A stretch of 64,000 nt of DNA from Polaribacter sp. BAL334 (GTDB lineage Bacteria > Bacteroidota > Bacteroidia > Flavobacteriales > Flavobacteriaceae). Both the position numbers and the translations under genes were made by a program. The stretch spans positions 238,882 through 302,881 of the forward strand of contig NZ_JADWOV010000317.1 in the NCBI RefSeq assembly GCF_015767435.1. The letters run 5' to 3'. Under the pieces are notes generated by a model that saw only the letters and a list, made by a program, of their open reading frames with translations, had not been told where the DNA came from and did no database searches. Numbering within the stretch: position 1 is the stretch's first letter; the number at the start of each line of letters is the position of its first letter. Below are positions 18,453 to 25,919 of this stretch, one piece after another.

Positions 18453-18532
18453 CTGTCGCAAATTTAGTAAATATTTGCGACAAAATGTATCCTAATTTTG
18501 TGACAAAATTAGACCATATTTGTTACAAAAAT
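18453..18532 (-). promoter_or_regulatory. AbiE operator array
   Basis: Four copies of a TTTG.nACAAA palindrome: CTGTCGCAAATT (about 18453-18464, inverted), ATTTGCGACAAAAT (18473-18486), TTTTGTGACAAAA (18496-18508) and ATTTGTTACAAAAAT (18518-18532). The last three centres are about 22-23 bp apart, two helical turns. Confidence 0.65.
18459..18466 (-). promoter_or_regulatory. Candidate -7 box (TAAATTTG) of the abiE operon
   Basis: The minus strand reads TAAATTTG, which fits TAnnTTTG. It overlaps the first operator copy and lies 25 bases before the GTG start. Confidence 0.5.
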
Positions 18533-18535
18533 AAT

Positions 18536-18566
18536 CCCCTCCCCAGCACTCCACTTTGGGGAGGGA
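18536..18566. repeat. CCCCTCCCC/GGGGAGGG hairpin element
   Basis: C-rich and G-rich complementary arms around a 13-base spacer stand out in AT-rich DNA. The form is that of short interspersed palindromes of Bacteroidota intergenic regions. It could also act as a transcription barrier. Confidence 0.55.
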
Positions 18567-18599
18567 GTTGAAACTGGATGCTATTTTTAATGAGACATT

Positions 18600-18623
18600 T
18601 ATTCCATATCGGAATATGGAATA
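18600..18623. promoter_or_regulatory. 24-bp palindrome
   Basis: The perfect 10-bp arms TATTCCATAT and ATATGGAATA are separated by CGGA. No gene starts close by, so it may be a hairpin or a regulator site. The rest of 18434-18723 holds only the AbiE operators and the C-rich hairpin. Confidence 0.4.
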
Positions 18624-18723
18624 AAATAGTTGATTTACACACTTTTGGGGATAGTGTCTATTATTCAACAAAGTAGTCTTAACAATCAACCTCATTTCTA
18701 ATTAGGCCTTTCAAAAAATTGAT

Positions 18724-19452
18724 TCAATCATTACCCTTTTCTGGACAAATATATTTCTTAATCATATATTTAGAAATTGGCTTCAATGTTTTTCCAGTTT
18801 CAGGGTGTACACCTAAAGTTGTAAATATCTCTAATTCTCCTTTTAAATTTTTTCCGTACCAAATTTTCACATTTCCTTCTTTATCAAAAAATACTATATC
18901 ACAACTTGGTTCAACTTTTTTAAACGTTGCAATACTCTCTTCATCATACATCTCTAATTCATCTAAATTGTACTTTTCTTTGTCAAATTCAACTTCAATA
19001 TATTGATTATTTTCCCATATCATCCATCGTTGTTGCTTTTTAGAGAAAATGAAAAATACAACAATCAAAAGTATTCCTAAAATTAAAGAAACCTTATTTT
19101 TATTCATAAGATTAATTATTTTATCAACTCCATTTTTATCTCTTGATAATTCAACACTAGTTTTTAAATCGGAATTTTTATTTACAAAATCAATATAATC
19201 TTCATAACCTACATATTTACATAAAGAATCAACTACTTTCATTTGCTTGATTTCTACAACTTCTTCATCATTTCTTTTTGCCTTATCATAAAGAACTCGT
19301 AAACTTTTATCTCCAAAAACACATTTATAATCGTTCCATAAAACCTCAGAAATTATCTCCGAAAGTCTATTTTTTGATGCCACAATTCCCGTCTTTTTTT
19401 CTTCTTCTTTTTTAGCTTTTTCAAAAGCTTTTACTATCAATTTTTTATGCAT
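18724..19452 (-). CDS. Single-pass membrane protein of unknown function
   Basis: 242 aa. Residues 1-110 are charged and helical with no sure domain. A Lys-rich stretch is followed by one hydrophobic segment (about 123-139, SLILGILLIVVFFIFS), then a C-terminal region rich in acidic and aromatic residues. That places a soluble N-terminal domain in the cytoplasm and ~100 residues outside. The C-terminal half reads as a compact beta-rich domain (IWENNQYIEVEF, IVFFDKEGNVKIWYG). A striking 11-bp phased repeat array lies upstream. No function is assigned. Confidence 0.65.
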   Translation of the reverse strand: MHKKLIVKAFEKAKKEEEKKTGIVASKNRLSEIISEVLWNDYKCVFGDKSLRVLYDKAKRNDEEVVEIKQMKVVDSLCKYVGYEDYIDFVNKNSDLKTSVELSRDKNGVDKIINLMNKNKVSLILGILLIVVFFIFSKKQQRWMIWENNQYIEVEFDKEKYNLDELEMYDEESIATFKKVEPSCDIVFFDKEGNVKIWYGKNLKGELEIFTTLGVHPETGKTLKPISKYMIKKYICPEKGND

Positions 19453-19489
19453 TGCTGATACATTTTCAAGGTTGTTAAGTTACAAAACT

Positions 19490-19546
19490 AAATGGAAATA
19501 ATTTTCCATTTAGTTTCCAAATACATTCCATTTTATTTCCATTTGA
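19490..19546 (-). promoter_or_regulatory. 11-bp phased TTTCCATTT array
   Basis: Four direct units start at 19503, 19514, 19525 and 19536, exactly 11 bp apart (TTTCCATTT, TTTCCAAAT, ATTCCATTT, TTTCCATTT). An inverted copy AAATGGAAA lies at 19490-19498. The array sits 38 bases upstream of the gene at 18724-19452. The rest of 19453-19809 shows only the hairpin at 19735 and a 12-bp palindrome AGAGACGTCTCT at 19711-19722. Confidence 0.6.
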
Positions 19547-19734
19547 TACAATGGATTCTTTTTTCATTTGTATTAGAATTGATTTTTCTATTAAAAAAAA
19601 ACATGAATAGATAGCATCAATTTTAAAATCTGGAGGAGTAAAACTGTTTTATGAAACTGGGAAGTACATAACACTTTTTTACTCTTTACTCCAAACTTCC
19701 CAACAAAAAGAGAGACGTCTCTTTCATTGTTAAC

Positions 19735-19783
19735 GTGTTCCTAGTCAACATAAAAACTGAGTATAAAACTCGGACTGGAACAC
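19735..19783 (+). promoter_or_regulatory. Long leader hairpin before the small lipoprotein
   Basis: The arms GTGTTCCTAGTC and GACTGGAACAC pair with a single bulge. An inner GAGT/ACTC stem around ATAAA extends the structure. It ends 26 bases before the preferred ATG (19810) and has no T run, so it is probably an RNA leader structure and not a terminator. Confidence 0.5.
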
Positions 19784-19809
19784 TCATGTCCAATTTTAAA
19801 AATAATAAA

Positions 19810-20007
19810 ATGAAAAAAATAATTTTAATTTCACTTGCAATTTTCCTGAACTTATCGTTGGTTTCATGTTCTGAAAGTGATGATTTCGATATTGTAAATA
19901 ATGAAGGTGAAGTAGTTTTAGATGAGATTCAAGCCTGTTGTAATGGGAATGGAGAAATACCTCCTCCTCCTCCTCCTCCTCCTCCAACACCTCCCACAAA
20001 TGGTTGA
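19810..20007 (+). CDS. Small proline-rich lipoprotein
   Basis: 65 aa from the ATG at 19810 (an alternative ATG lies at 19786). It has a Lys-rich N-terminus, a hydrophobic stretch and lipobox LVSC near residue 17, then an acidic linker, a CCNGNGE motif and nine consecutive prolines before the end. It is therefore an exported lipid-anchored peptide with a rigid tail. It precedes the histidine kinase gene by 47 bases on the same strand, so it may be a ligand, sensor partner or structural peptide of that system. No known family is recognised. Confidence 0.6.
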   Translation: MKKIILISLAIFLNLSLVSCSESDDFDIVNNEGEVVLDEIQACCNGNGEIPPPPPPPPPTPPTNG

Positions 20008-20054
20008 CATTAAAAATAGTTTTATGAATCAAATTTAGTTGCTACTTTAGGGGG

Positions 20055-21725
20055 ATGAAATTGATAAAAAATTCATCCCTCTTTTTTAGTCTCTTATTTG
20101 TTTGTTTTTCTCCTAAAAATGCGAAGGCACAGCAAACAAATGATAGTTTAGTGCATTATTACAATCTCTATATCAATGCGAAAGAAAATGTAGATTTTAA
20201 AAAAGTATACCTTTTTTTCAATCAACATAAAGAAGAGAATCAGCAAAAAAAAGATACCTCAAATATTATTTTTGACTTACGAATTCTCGCAAGTATCGAA
20301 TATAAATTTGGGAGACTTCACAAAAGTGACGCAACAGCTGTATCTGCTTTGCAATTACTTGAAAAGATGAAGACTTCTTCAACTACTACTGAAGCAAAAA
20401 TTGGTGTTTTCAATCATTTAGGTATTGTTGCATACGAATTGGGAAATTATGATAGAGCTTTAGAGTTTTATGATAGAATCTTAAAAATTGCAGAGAATCC
20501 TCAAGTCATTAATATTGTACACAACAATAAAGCAAATACGTATCTAAAGAAAAAAAAATATCAACTGTCCATTGATGAGTTTAAAAAAGTATATCTAAAT
20601 AGTCTACAATTTGAAAACAAACTTGATATTGCTAGGTCTTTAGATAATTTGGGTTTTGCCAAATCGAAACTGAATTTAGAGGATGCTTTGCCTCATATGT
20701 TAGATGCTTTACAAATCAGAGAACATGAACAAAATATTGACGAACTTTTTGTGAGTTATAAGCATTTATCTGAGTATTTTGTTGCACAAAAAAACACGAA
20801 AATGGCCGATTATTACGCAAATAAAGCGCATGATATCTCCATAAAAACCAAAAACCCCTCCTATACATTAGAATCCTTATCACTTTTAATCAATGCTGAT
20901 ACTGATGTAAAAGTGATTGCCTATAAAAAGTTGAGTGATAGTATAAGCATGGCAAAACAAAAAGACGAAAATACCTTTGCATCAATGCAATACGATTACA
21001 ATGAAGAAAAAAGAAAAGCGGACGATGCTAGACTGAAACTCGCCAAAACTCAACTTGAGGAAGAGAAACAAAAAAGGTTCAAGCTTTTATATTTATTTGG
21101 TGGTTTGTTGATACTCATTGGTTCGATATTCTTGTATTTTATTTTAAAAACGCGTCATAAAAAAGAAAAGTTATTAGAGGTTTATAAAACCGAAACTCGT
21201 ATTTCTAAAAAAGTACATGACGAAGTTGCAAACGACCTCTATCATGTAATGATAAAAATGCAAAAGAATAGAAATGATGATAAAGTACTAGATGACCTTG
21301 AGGATATTTATACCAAAACTAGAGAGATTTCAAAGGAAAATAGTGCGATTGATGTTCGTGAAAATTTTGATGAATTGGTTAAAGATTTGTTAGAAAATTA
21401 TAAAAGCGAAACCATCAATGTAATTACAAAAAATAGTTCTAAAGTTGATTGGCTAACAATTTCAAATGAGAAAAAAACGGTTATTTATAGAATCTTGCAG
21501 GAATTAATGACAAATATGAAAAAGCACAGTAAAGCCTCTATCGTGGTTTTAGCTTTTGATCAGACTGAAAAATTAACCATCAATTACAGCGATAATGGTG
21601 TGGGTTGTGTTCTTAAAAAAGGGAATGGTTTGCTAAATACGGAAAACCGTATACAAGCTATCAATGGAACAATTATATTTGAATCTTATCCTAATGAGGG
21701 ATTTAAGGCAAAAATTACAGTATAG
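20055..21725 (+). CDS. TPR-containing sensor histidine kinase
   Basis: 556 aa. A signal peptide (1-26, ending KAQ) is followed by a TPR solenoid in the periplasm (about 30-290), a coiled coil, one membrane segment (about 345-367) and a cytoplasmic NarX-type kinase. The phosphoacceptor His lies in KKVHDEVANDLYH near residue 388. N-box ELMTNMKKHSKAS, G1 DNGVGC and G2 GNGLLNTENRI are present, so the kinase should be active. Flavobacteria use such TPR kinases in envelope sensing. It is followed after one base by its likely response regulator. Confidence 0.9.
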   Translation: MKLIKNSSLFFSLLFVCFSPKNAKAQQTNDSLVHYYNLYINAKENVDFKKVYLFFNQHKEENQQKKDTSNIIFDLRILASIEYKFGRLHKSDATAVSALQLLEKMKTSSTTTEAKIGVFNHLGIVAYELGNYDRALEFYDRILKIAENPQVINIVHNNKANTYLKKKKYQLSIDEFKKVYLNSLQFENKLDIARSLDNLGFAKSKLNLEDALPHMLDALQIREHEQNIDELFVSYKHLSEYFVAQKNTKMADYYANKAHDISIKTKNPSYTLESLSLLINADTDVKVIAYKKLSDSISMAKQKDENTFASMQYDYNEEKRKADDARLKLAKTQLEEEKQKRFKLLYLFGGLLILIGSIFLYFILKTRHKKEKLLEVYKTETRISKKVHDEVANDLYHVMIKMQKNRNDDKVLDDLEDIYTKTREISKENSAIDVRENFDELVKDLLENYKSETINVITKNSSKVDWLTISNEKKTVIYRILQELMTNMKKHSKASIVVLAFDQTEKLTINYSDNGVGCVLKKGNGLLNTENRIQAINGTIIFESYPNEGFKAKITV

Positions 21726-21726
21726 C

Positions 21727-22392
21727 ATGTTTCAAAAAGTATTAGTTTCAGATGATTTAGAATGCACCAATGAAGGGGTGTTATCTGTGCTTAAAAGTCT
21801 GAAAATTAAACATGCAGAGCATGTACAATATTGTGATGACGCTTGTCTTAAAATTAAAAGGGCACAATTAGACTTAGAGCCTTTTGATTTATTTATCACT
21901 GATTTATCCTTTGTAAAAGACCACAGAGAGCAAAAATACACCTCTGGTGAAGCGTTAATTATCGCGCTGAAAAAAGAGTACCCAAAACTTAAAATTATTG
22001 TGTATTCTGTAGATGACCGACTGCAAAAGGTTCGTTTTTTAATGAATGGACATCAAACAAATGGGTATGTATGCAAAGGAAGACAAGGTCTAGTGGAGTT
22101 GGAAAATGCCATACAGGCTGTCTTTAACAATGAGACGTATGTATCGCCTCAATTAAGGCAAGCATTGAGTCCTAAAAATGACCAAGAAATAGACGATTAT
22201 GATATTTTATTGATAAAATTGTTATCTAATGGACTTTCTCAAGAGGAAATTAGCGCACATTTTAAAAATGAAAATAGATCTCCAAGTAGTTTAAGCTCTA
22301 TAGAAAAACGATTGAATAAACTTCGCATTCAATTCAAAGCAAATAATGCCATTCACTTAGTGGCGATTGTTAAAGATTTAGGTTTAATTTAA
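21727..22392 (+). CDS. Response regulator with C-terminal HTH
   Basis: 221 aa from the ATG at 21727, one base after the kinase stop codon. It has an N-terminal receiver domain with the acidic pair VSDDLE, phosphoacceptor Asp59 in LFITDLSF, and a YSVDD segment after strand 4. The C-terminal domain (about 155-220) is a LuxR-like helix-turn-helix (LLSNGLSQEEISAHF), with an odd insertion (NENRSPSSLSSIEKRL) between the two core helices. It is the partner of the TPR kinase. A TACGG-N4-CCGTA palindrome 27 bases downstream is a candidate target site. Confidence 0.88.
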   Translation: MFQKVLVSDDLECTNEGVLSVLKSLKIKHAEHVQYCDDACLKIKRAQLDLEPFDLFITDLSFVKDHREQKYTSGEALIIALKKEYPKLKIIVYSVDDRLQKVRFLMNGHQTNGYVCKGRQGLVELENAIQAVFNNETYVSPQLRQALSPKNDQEIDDYDILLIKLLSNGLSQEEISAHFKNENRSPSSLSSIEKRLNKLRIQFKANNAIHLVAIVKDLGLI

Positions 22393-22418
22393 ACTCTTTT
22401 CATTTTATTCTCTTTCAT

Positions 22419-22432
22419 TACGGTTATCCGTA
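22419..22432. promoter_or_regulatory. TACGG-N4-CCGTA palindrome, site 1
   Basis: TACGGTTATCCGTA, extended to ATTACGG/CCGTAAT. The same 5+4+5 architecture recurs at 22526-22539 and 61726-61739. It lies 23 bases upstream of a -7 box, where a regulator could contact RNA polymerase. Confidence 0.5.
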
Positions 22433-22455
22433 ATATTACTTTTTATAAGGAAGTT

Positions 22456-22463
22456 ATTTTTGT
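22456..22463 (+). promoter_or_regulatory. Candidate -7 box (TATTTTTG)
   Basis: Fits TAnnTTTG. The transcript would start near 22470 and run into the strong terminator at 22518-22550. Confidence 0.45.
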
Positions 22464-22469
22464 GGAGAT

Positions 22470-22550
22470 TCTATTTTAGATTTTTAGGGGGATATTTAAA
22501 TAGGGGAATTGCTATTGAAAAACCTTACGGGAAACCGTAAGGTTTTTTTT
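22470..22550 (+). ncRNA. Candidate short RNA or attenuated leader
   Basis: A predicted promoter and a strong terminator bound an ~80-base transcript with no good reading frame. It could be a small RNA, or a leader whose terminator is bypassed to express the cluster from 22705. This is inferred from layout only. The rest of 22393-22704 has no gene; it contains a second possible -7 box (TAAGTTTG, 22562-22569) and a 30-bp repeat. Confidence 0.3.
22518..22550 (+). terminator. Strong Rho-independent terminator
   Basis: The arms AAAAACCTTACGG and CCGTAAGGTTTTT around a GAAA tetraloop end in eight T residues. The stem itself contains a TACGG-N4-CCGTA palindrome (22526-22539). Confidence 0.9.
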
Positions 22551-22628
22551 CTTTTAAGAAGTAAGTTTGGGTTTATTAATTAACCAATTTAAAAACTGAT
22601 ATCATGAACAGCCATTTACTTCAAATTT

Positions 22629-22658
22629 GTAAATCGTAAGTAAAAAGTGTACTTATTT
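22629..22658 (+). repeat. 30-bp dispersed repeat, copy 3
   Basis: An inverted copy, relative to plus, of the repeat at 14860 and 16609. It reads GTAAATCGTAAGTAAAAAGT with a similar continuation, and is more diverged than the other two. Confidence 0.6.
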
Positions 22659-22704
22659 AATAAAAATAACTAAACTATTTAAAAGAATTTGATATTTTAA
22701 AAAA

Positions 22705-24021
22705 ATGAATAAAAAAAATCTCTCTAGTTTAATATTACTCTTTTTTTGTGTAATTACTACAATTGCTTGTAAATCAGATAAGGCTCGTGATATTAGTAAC
22801 AAAGCTGTAAAGCAGGTTAAGGTAGTAAATAGCCAAATACATATTAATAAAATTAATTTCTATTTTGAAAACTCCGGTTCTATGAATGGATATTTGAATG
22901 GGGCGAATTTTCGTCAATCAATGGGAAGAATTCTTCACAGAGTTGAAGGTGATAATTTGCAAACCTACTTTGTAAACACAAAGGAGTATAAAGTAGATAA
23001 AATACTAGATAAAATTAGAGGAGATGTCAATAAAATTAAAACACCTGGTACTGAAAACTCTGATCATAAATTTATTTTCACAAATGCAATTAAGAATTCT
23101 TCAAACAACAATTTAAGTATTGTTGTAACTGACGGAATTTATTCAATGAAAGACGGCAATATTGCAGATGTTGAAGTAGATATTCAAGACGCTTATGAAG
23201 ACGCACTAAAAATAAACGAAATAGAAACAGTTGTTTTAAAAATGACATCTGATTTTAATGGAACATATTATTTCTCTGAATTGTGTAAGTCAGGCCAAAA
23301 AGGAATTAAAATCAACCAAATTAGACCATATTATATTTTTTTATTTGGAAATAAACAGGTAATCAATAAAGCACTTAAAGACATTGTTATTATTGATGAT
23401 TTAGAAGGTCATGAAGATCAAGCGAGATTTATGATTACAAAAGACTTGAGCGTAAATTACACAGTTTTAACTCAAGGAGAGGAAAAACAAGGTGATTTTA
23501 AACAAGTTAACCGAACTCCAATAGTTAAAGAGATAGGGGATGCAGTAAAATTCTCTAAAAGAGGGGGGCTCCTAAAAGATAATTACCTTCAATTTGGGAT
23601 AGCAGTAGACTATTCTAAAACATCAATTCCAGAATCTTATTTAGTGAGCACATCAAATTATTCAATAGAGGATAATACTGGTTATAGCATTGAAGAAATA
23701 AAAAAAGTGAGTGATTTAGACAAGGCTAATAAATCTTATAAATGGATTGATGCACAAAATAAAAAAGGGAAATATAAGTACACATATATCATAGTTGTAA
23801 AAGCAAAAGAAAAAATTTATGGCGATTTAAACTTAAGTCTTAACATTAACTTTCCTGAATGGATTGAAAATACAGGCACAAATAACGATTGCAATATTAA
23901 AAAAGATACCAATACTACATTTGCTTTTGATCGTTTAATGATTGGGATTTCAAAAGCATATAAAAAAGTGGGTAATAAGGAAGACTTTTTTAAAATTAAA
24001 ATAAAAATTAAAGCAGATTAA
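22705..24021 (+). CDS. VWA-like lipoprotein, first gene of the motor/cytoskeleton cluster
   Basis: 438 aa with lipobox TIAC near residue 22, so envelope-anchored. A von Willebrand A-like domain spans about 45-230. The metal-site motif appears as FYFENSGSMNGY near 53-64, where Glu replaces the first Asp of DxSxS, and a later strand ends VVTDGIYS near 143. The C-terminal ~200 residues form a beta-rich region with no recognised domain. It starts a run of ten co-oriented genes and ends 2 bases before the next. VWA proteins often assemble or gate protein complexes, which fits this setting; the specific role is unknown. Confidence 0.7.
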   Translation: MNKKNLSSLILLFFCVITTIACKSDKARDISNKAVKQVKVVNSQIHINKINFYFENSGSMNGYLNGANFRQSMGRILHRVEGDNLQTYFVNTKEYKVDKILDKIRGDVNKIKTPGTENSDHKFIFTNAIKNSSNNNLSIVVTDGIYSMKDGNIADVEVDIQDAYEDALKINEIETVVLKMTSDFNGTYYFSELCKSGQKGIKINQIRPYYIFLFGNKQVINKALKDIVIIDDLEGHEDQARFMITKDLSVNYTVLTQGEEKQGDFKQVNRTPIVKEIGDAVKFSKRGGLLKDNYLQFGIAVDYSKTSIPESYLVSTSNYSIEDNTGYSIEEIKKVSDLDKANKSYKWIDAQNKKGKYKYTYIIVVKAKEKIYGDLNLSLNINFPEWIENTGTNNDCNIKKDTNTTFAFDRLMIGISKAYKKVGNKEDFFKIKIKIKAD

Positions 24022-24023
24022 CT

Positions 24024-24440
24024 ATGAATGAAATTGCAACACTTTTTGAGTTTTTTTTTAATTGGGATACGTACCAAGAACTACTTAATGCAGTATACAA
24101 TAATCTAGATTATGGTAAGATAGGTTGGCTAATGATAATCATCACAACAATAGTGCTTGTTGTTTTTTACAAGTTTTGGGATCCTATAAGTGCTTCAAAG
24201 TTGAAATGGTTGATTAGTTTGTTAGGTATAGGGATTTTATCATACGTAGCAACGTCATCAATATTGTACAATAATGTTGAAATAATTCAGCATTTAGGAA
24301 TCGGACAATCACCAGATGGTGATTATTTTATATTTCAAATGAGTATGATTTCTTTTGTGTATAGCGTGATTATCGCTTTTGTTTTGTCAATCATACCATT
24401 CAGACAACTTAGCACAAACAATAGTAAAAATCCTTTTTAA
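24024..24440 (+). CDS. Small three-helix membrane protein of the cluster
   Basis: 138 aa with three hydrophobic segments (about 33-50, 60-78 and 105-125) and short loops. No domain is recognised. It is 2 bases after the VWA-like gene and 3 bases before the tubulin-like gene, so co-translation is likely. It may seat the complex in the inner membrane. Confidence 0.65.
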   Translation: MNEIATLFEFFFNWDTYQELLNAVYNNLDYGKIGWLMIIITTIVLVVFYKFWDPISASKLKWLISLLGIGILSYVATSSILYNNVEIIQHLGIGQSPDGDYFIFQMSMISFVYSVIIAFVLSIIPFRQLSTNNSKNPF

Positions 24441-24443
24441 ATT

Positions 24444-25913
24444 ATGGCAAATAAATTATATGTTTTCGGTATTGGAGGCACGGGTTCTAGAGTGATAAAA
24501 GCATTAACAATGCTATTGGCGTCTGGAGTAAAATTAGATCATAATTTTGATGTTGTAGTTCCAATTATCATTGATCCAGATACAGCAAATGGTGATTTAG
24601 AGAGGACTTCTAATATATTAACGAAATACCAAAATATTGTTCACAAAGCAGGGGAAAATAATTCTTTTTTCGGAACAAAAATAAAAACGTTAACCCAATT
24701 AACGAATGAAAACCTACCAAATTTAACTAATAATTTTAAGTTCAGTATTGATGGAAGTGGACAAAAATTTGGGGAGTCAATAGATTACAATGGATTGGAT
24801 GATGATAATAAAGCATTAATAGATTTATTGTTTAGCAAGGAAAATATAGCTGCAGATATGACTGTGGGTTTTAAAGGGAATCCAAATATTGGTAGTGTTG
24901 TTTTAAATAAAATTGTTGATTCACAAGAATATCAAGAGTTTTCAAATTCTTTTAATGATGGAGATGCCATTTTTATAATAAGTTCAATTTTTGGTGGAAC
25001 GGGTGCTTCTGGTTTTCCATTGTTACTAAAAAACTTAAGAACAAATGAAACTAGCAGACCTAAATCAAATATCATTAGTATAGCAAATATAGGGGCTATT
25101 TCTTATTTGCCATATTTTAAAGTTTCTGATAATAATAACAATGAAAAGGAAATTGATTCTTCTACTTTTTTCGGCAAAGCAAAAGCGGCACTGAGTTATT
25201 ATGAACATGCAATTTTTAAGAACAATTCAATAAATGCATTTTATTACATTGGTGATAATGCCAATAATAATATGAAATATGCAGAAGGTAAAGCCGATCA
25301 AAAAAATGAAGCGCACTTTATTGAATTAGCAGGAGCTTTAGCTATTGTTGATTTTGTCAAAAATATACCAGTAACTACTCAAAGTACTCATACAACTATC
25401 AGAGAATTTGGTATAGAAAATGGAATTGGAAAATTAAAATTTGACAGTTTAGGGCAAGAAGCTAAAGTTAAATTAAGAGCTCCATTATCAAAATTATATT
25501 TATTAAATAAATTTATTGAAAAATCGTTAAGCGAATTAGTAAAATCACCTGGTCATTTTAACGGCGAAAATGGTATTAAAAACGAGTTTTATAATAGTGA
25601 TTTTTACAAATCTGAATTCACACCTTTTCTTAATTATTTTAAAGAGTGGATAGATGAAATGAAGGCAAATGATATCTCCTTCATGCCTTTTCATGACAAT
25701 CAACAACACGATTCATTATTTGATTTTATTATTGGTAATCAAGTGGCAAAAGGTGGCTTCTTCAAAAAAAATCATGCAACAGGGGATATTTTAATTAGTT
25801 CAGCAAATAAATTAATTAAAAGTGGTGAGCTTGATAGAGAAAAACAGGAATCAAAATTTATCAAAGTTTTTGATAAAATTTTAGATGAACAAATTAATAA
25901 TATTCTAAATTAA
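24444..25913 (+). CDS. Tubulin/FtsZ-like GTPase
   Basis: 489 aa. The N-terminus has a Rossmann-like nucleotide motif FGIGGTGSRVIKAL (8-21). A glycine-rich loop FGGTGASGFPLLLKNL (about 182-197) matches the position and form of the tubulin signature GGGTGSG. Acidic IDPDTANGDLER after the second strand fits nucleotide contact. This is the pattern of Tubulin_2-type bacterial proteins of unknown function, longer than FtsZ and without its C-terminal tail. It lies 6 bases before the actin/Hsp70-like gene, and such pairing is rare. It probably forms a cytoplasmic scaffold or switch for the cluster. Confidence 0.7.
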   Translation: MANKLYVFGIGGTGSRVIKALTMLLASGVKLDHNFDVVVPIIIDPDTANGDLERTSNILTKYQNIVHKAGENNSFFGTKIKTLTQLTNENLPNLTNNFKFSIDGSGQKFGESIDYNGLDDDNKALIDLLFSKENIAADMTVGFKGNPNIGSVVLNKIVDSQEYQEFSNSFNDGDAIFIISSIFGGTGASGFPLLLKNLRTNETSRPKSNIISIANIGAISYLPYFKVSDNNNNEKEIDSSTFFGKAKAALSYYEHAIFKNNSINAFYYIGDNANNNMKYAEGKADQKNEAHFIELAGALAIVDFVKNIPVTTQSTHTTIREFGIENGIGKLKFDSLGQEAKVKLRAPLSKLYLLNKFIEKSLSELVKSPGHFNGENGIKNEFYNSDFYKSEFTPFLNYFKEWIDEMKANDISFMPFHDNQQHDSLFDFIIGNQVAKGGFFKKNHATGDILISSANKLIKSGELDREKQESKFIKVFDKILDEQINNILN

Positions 25914-25919
25914 TTTACG

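Noticed and set aside
18492..18695. 67-codon frame in the AbiE upstream region
   Set aside because: Covers the operator copies, the C-rich hairpin and a palindrome; the peptide looks random.
19711..19722. AGAGACGTCTCT palindrome as an operator
   Set aside because: Short and single, far from a start codon; could be chance.
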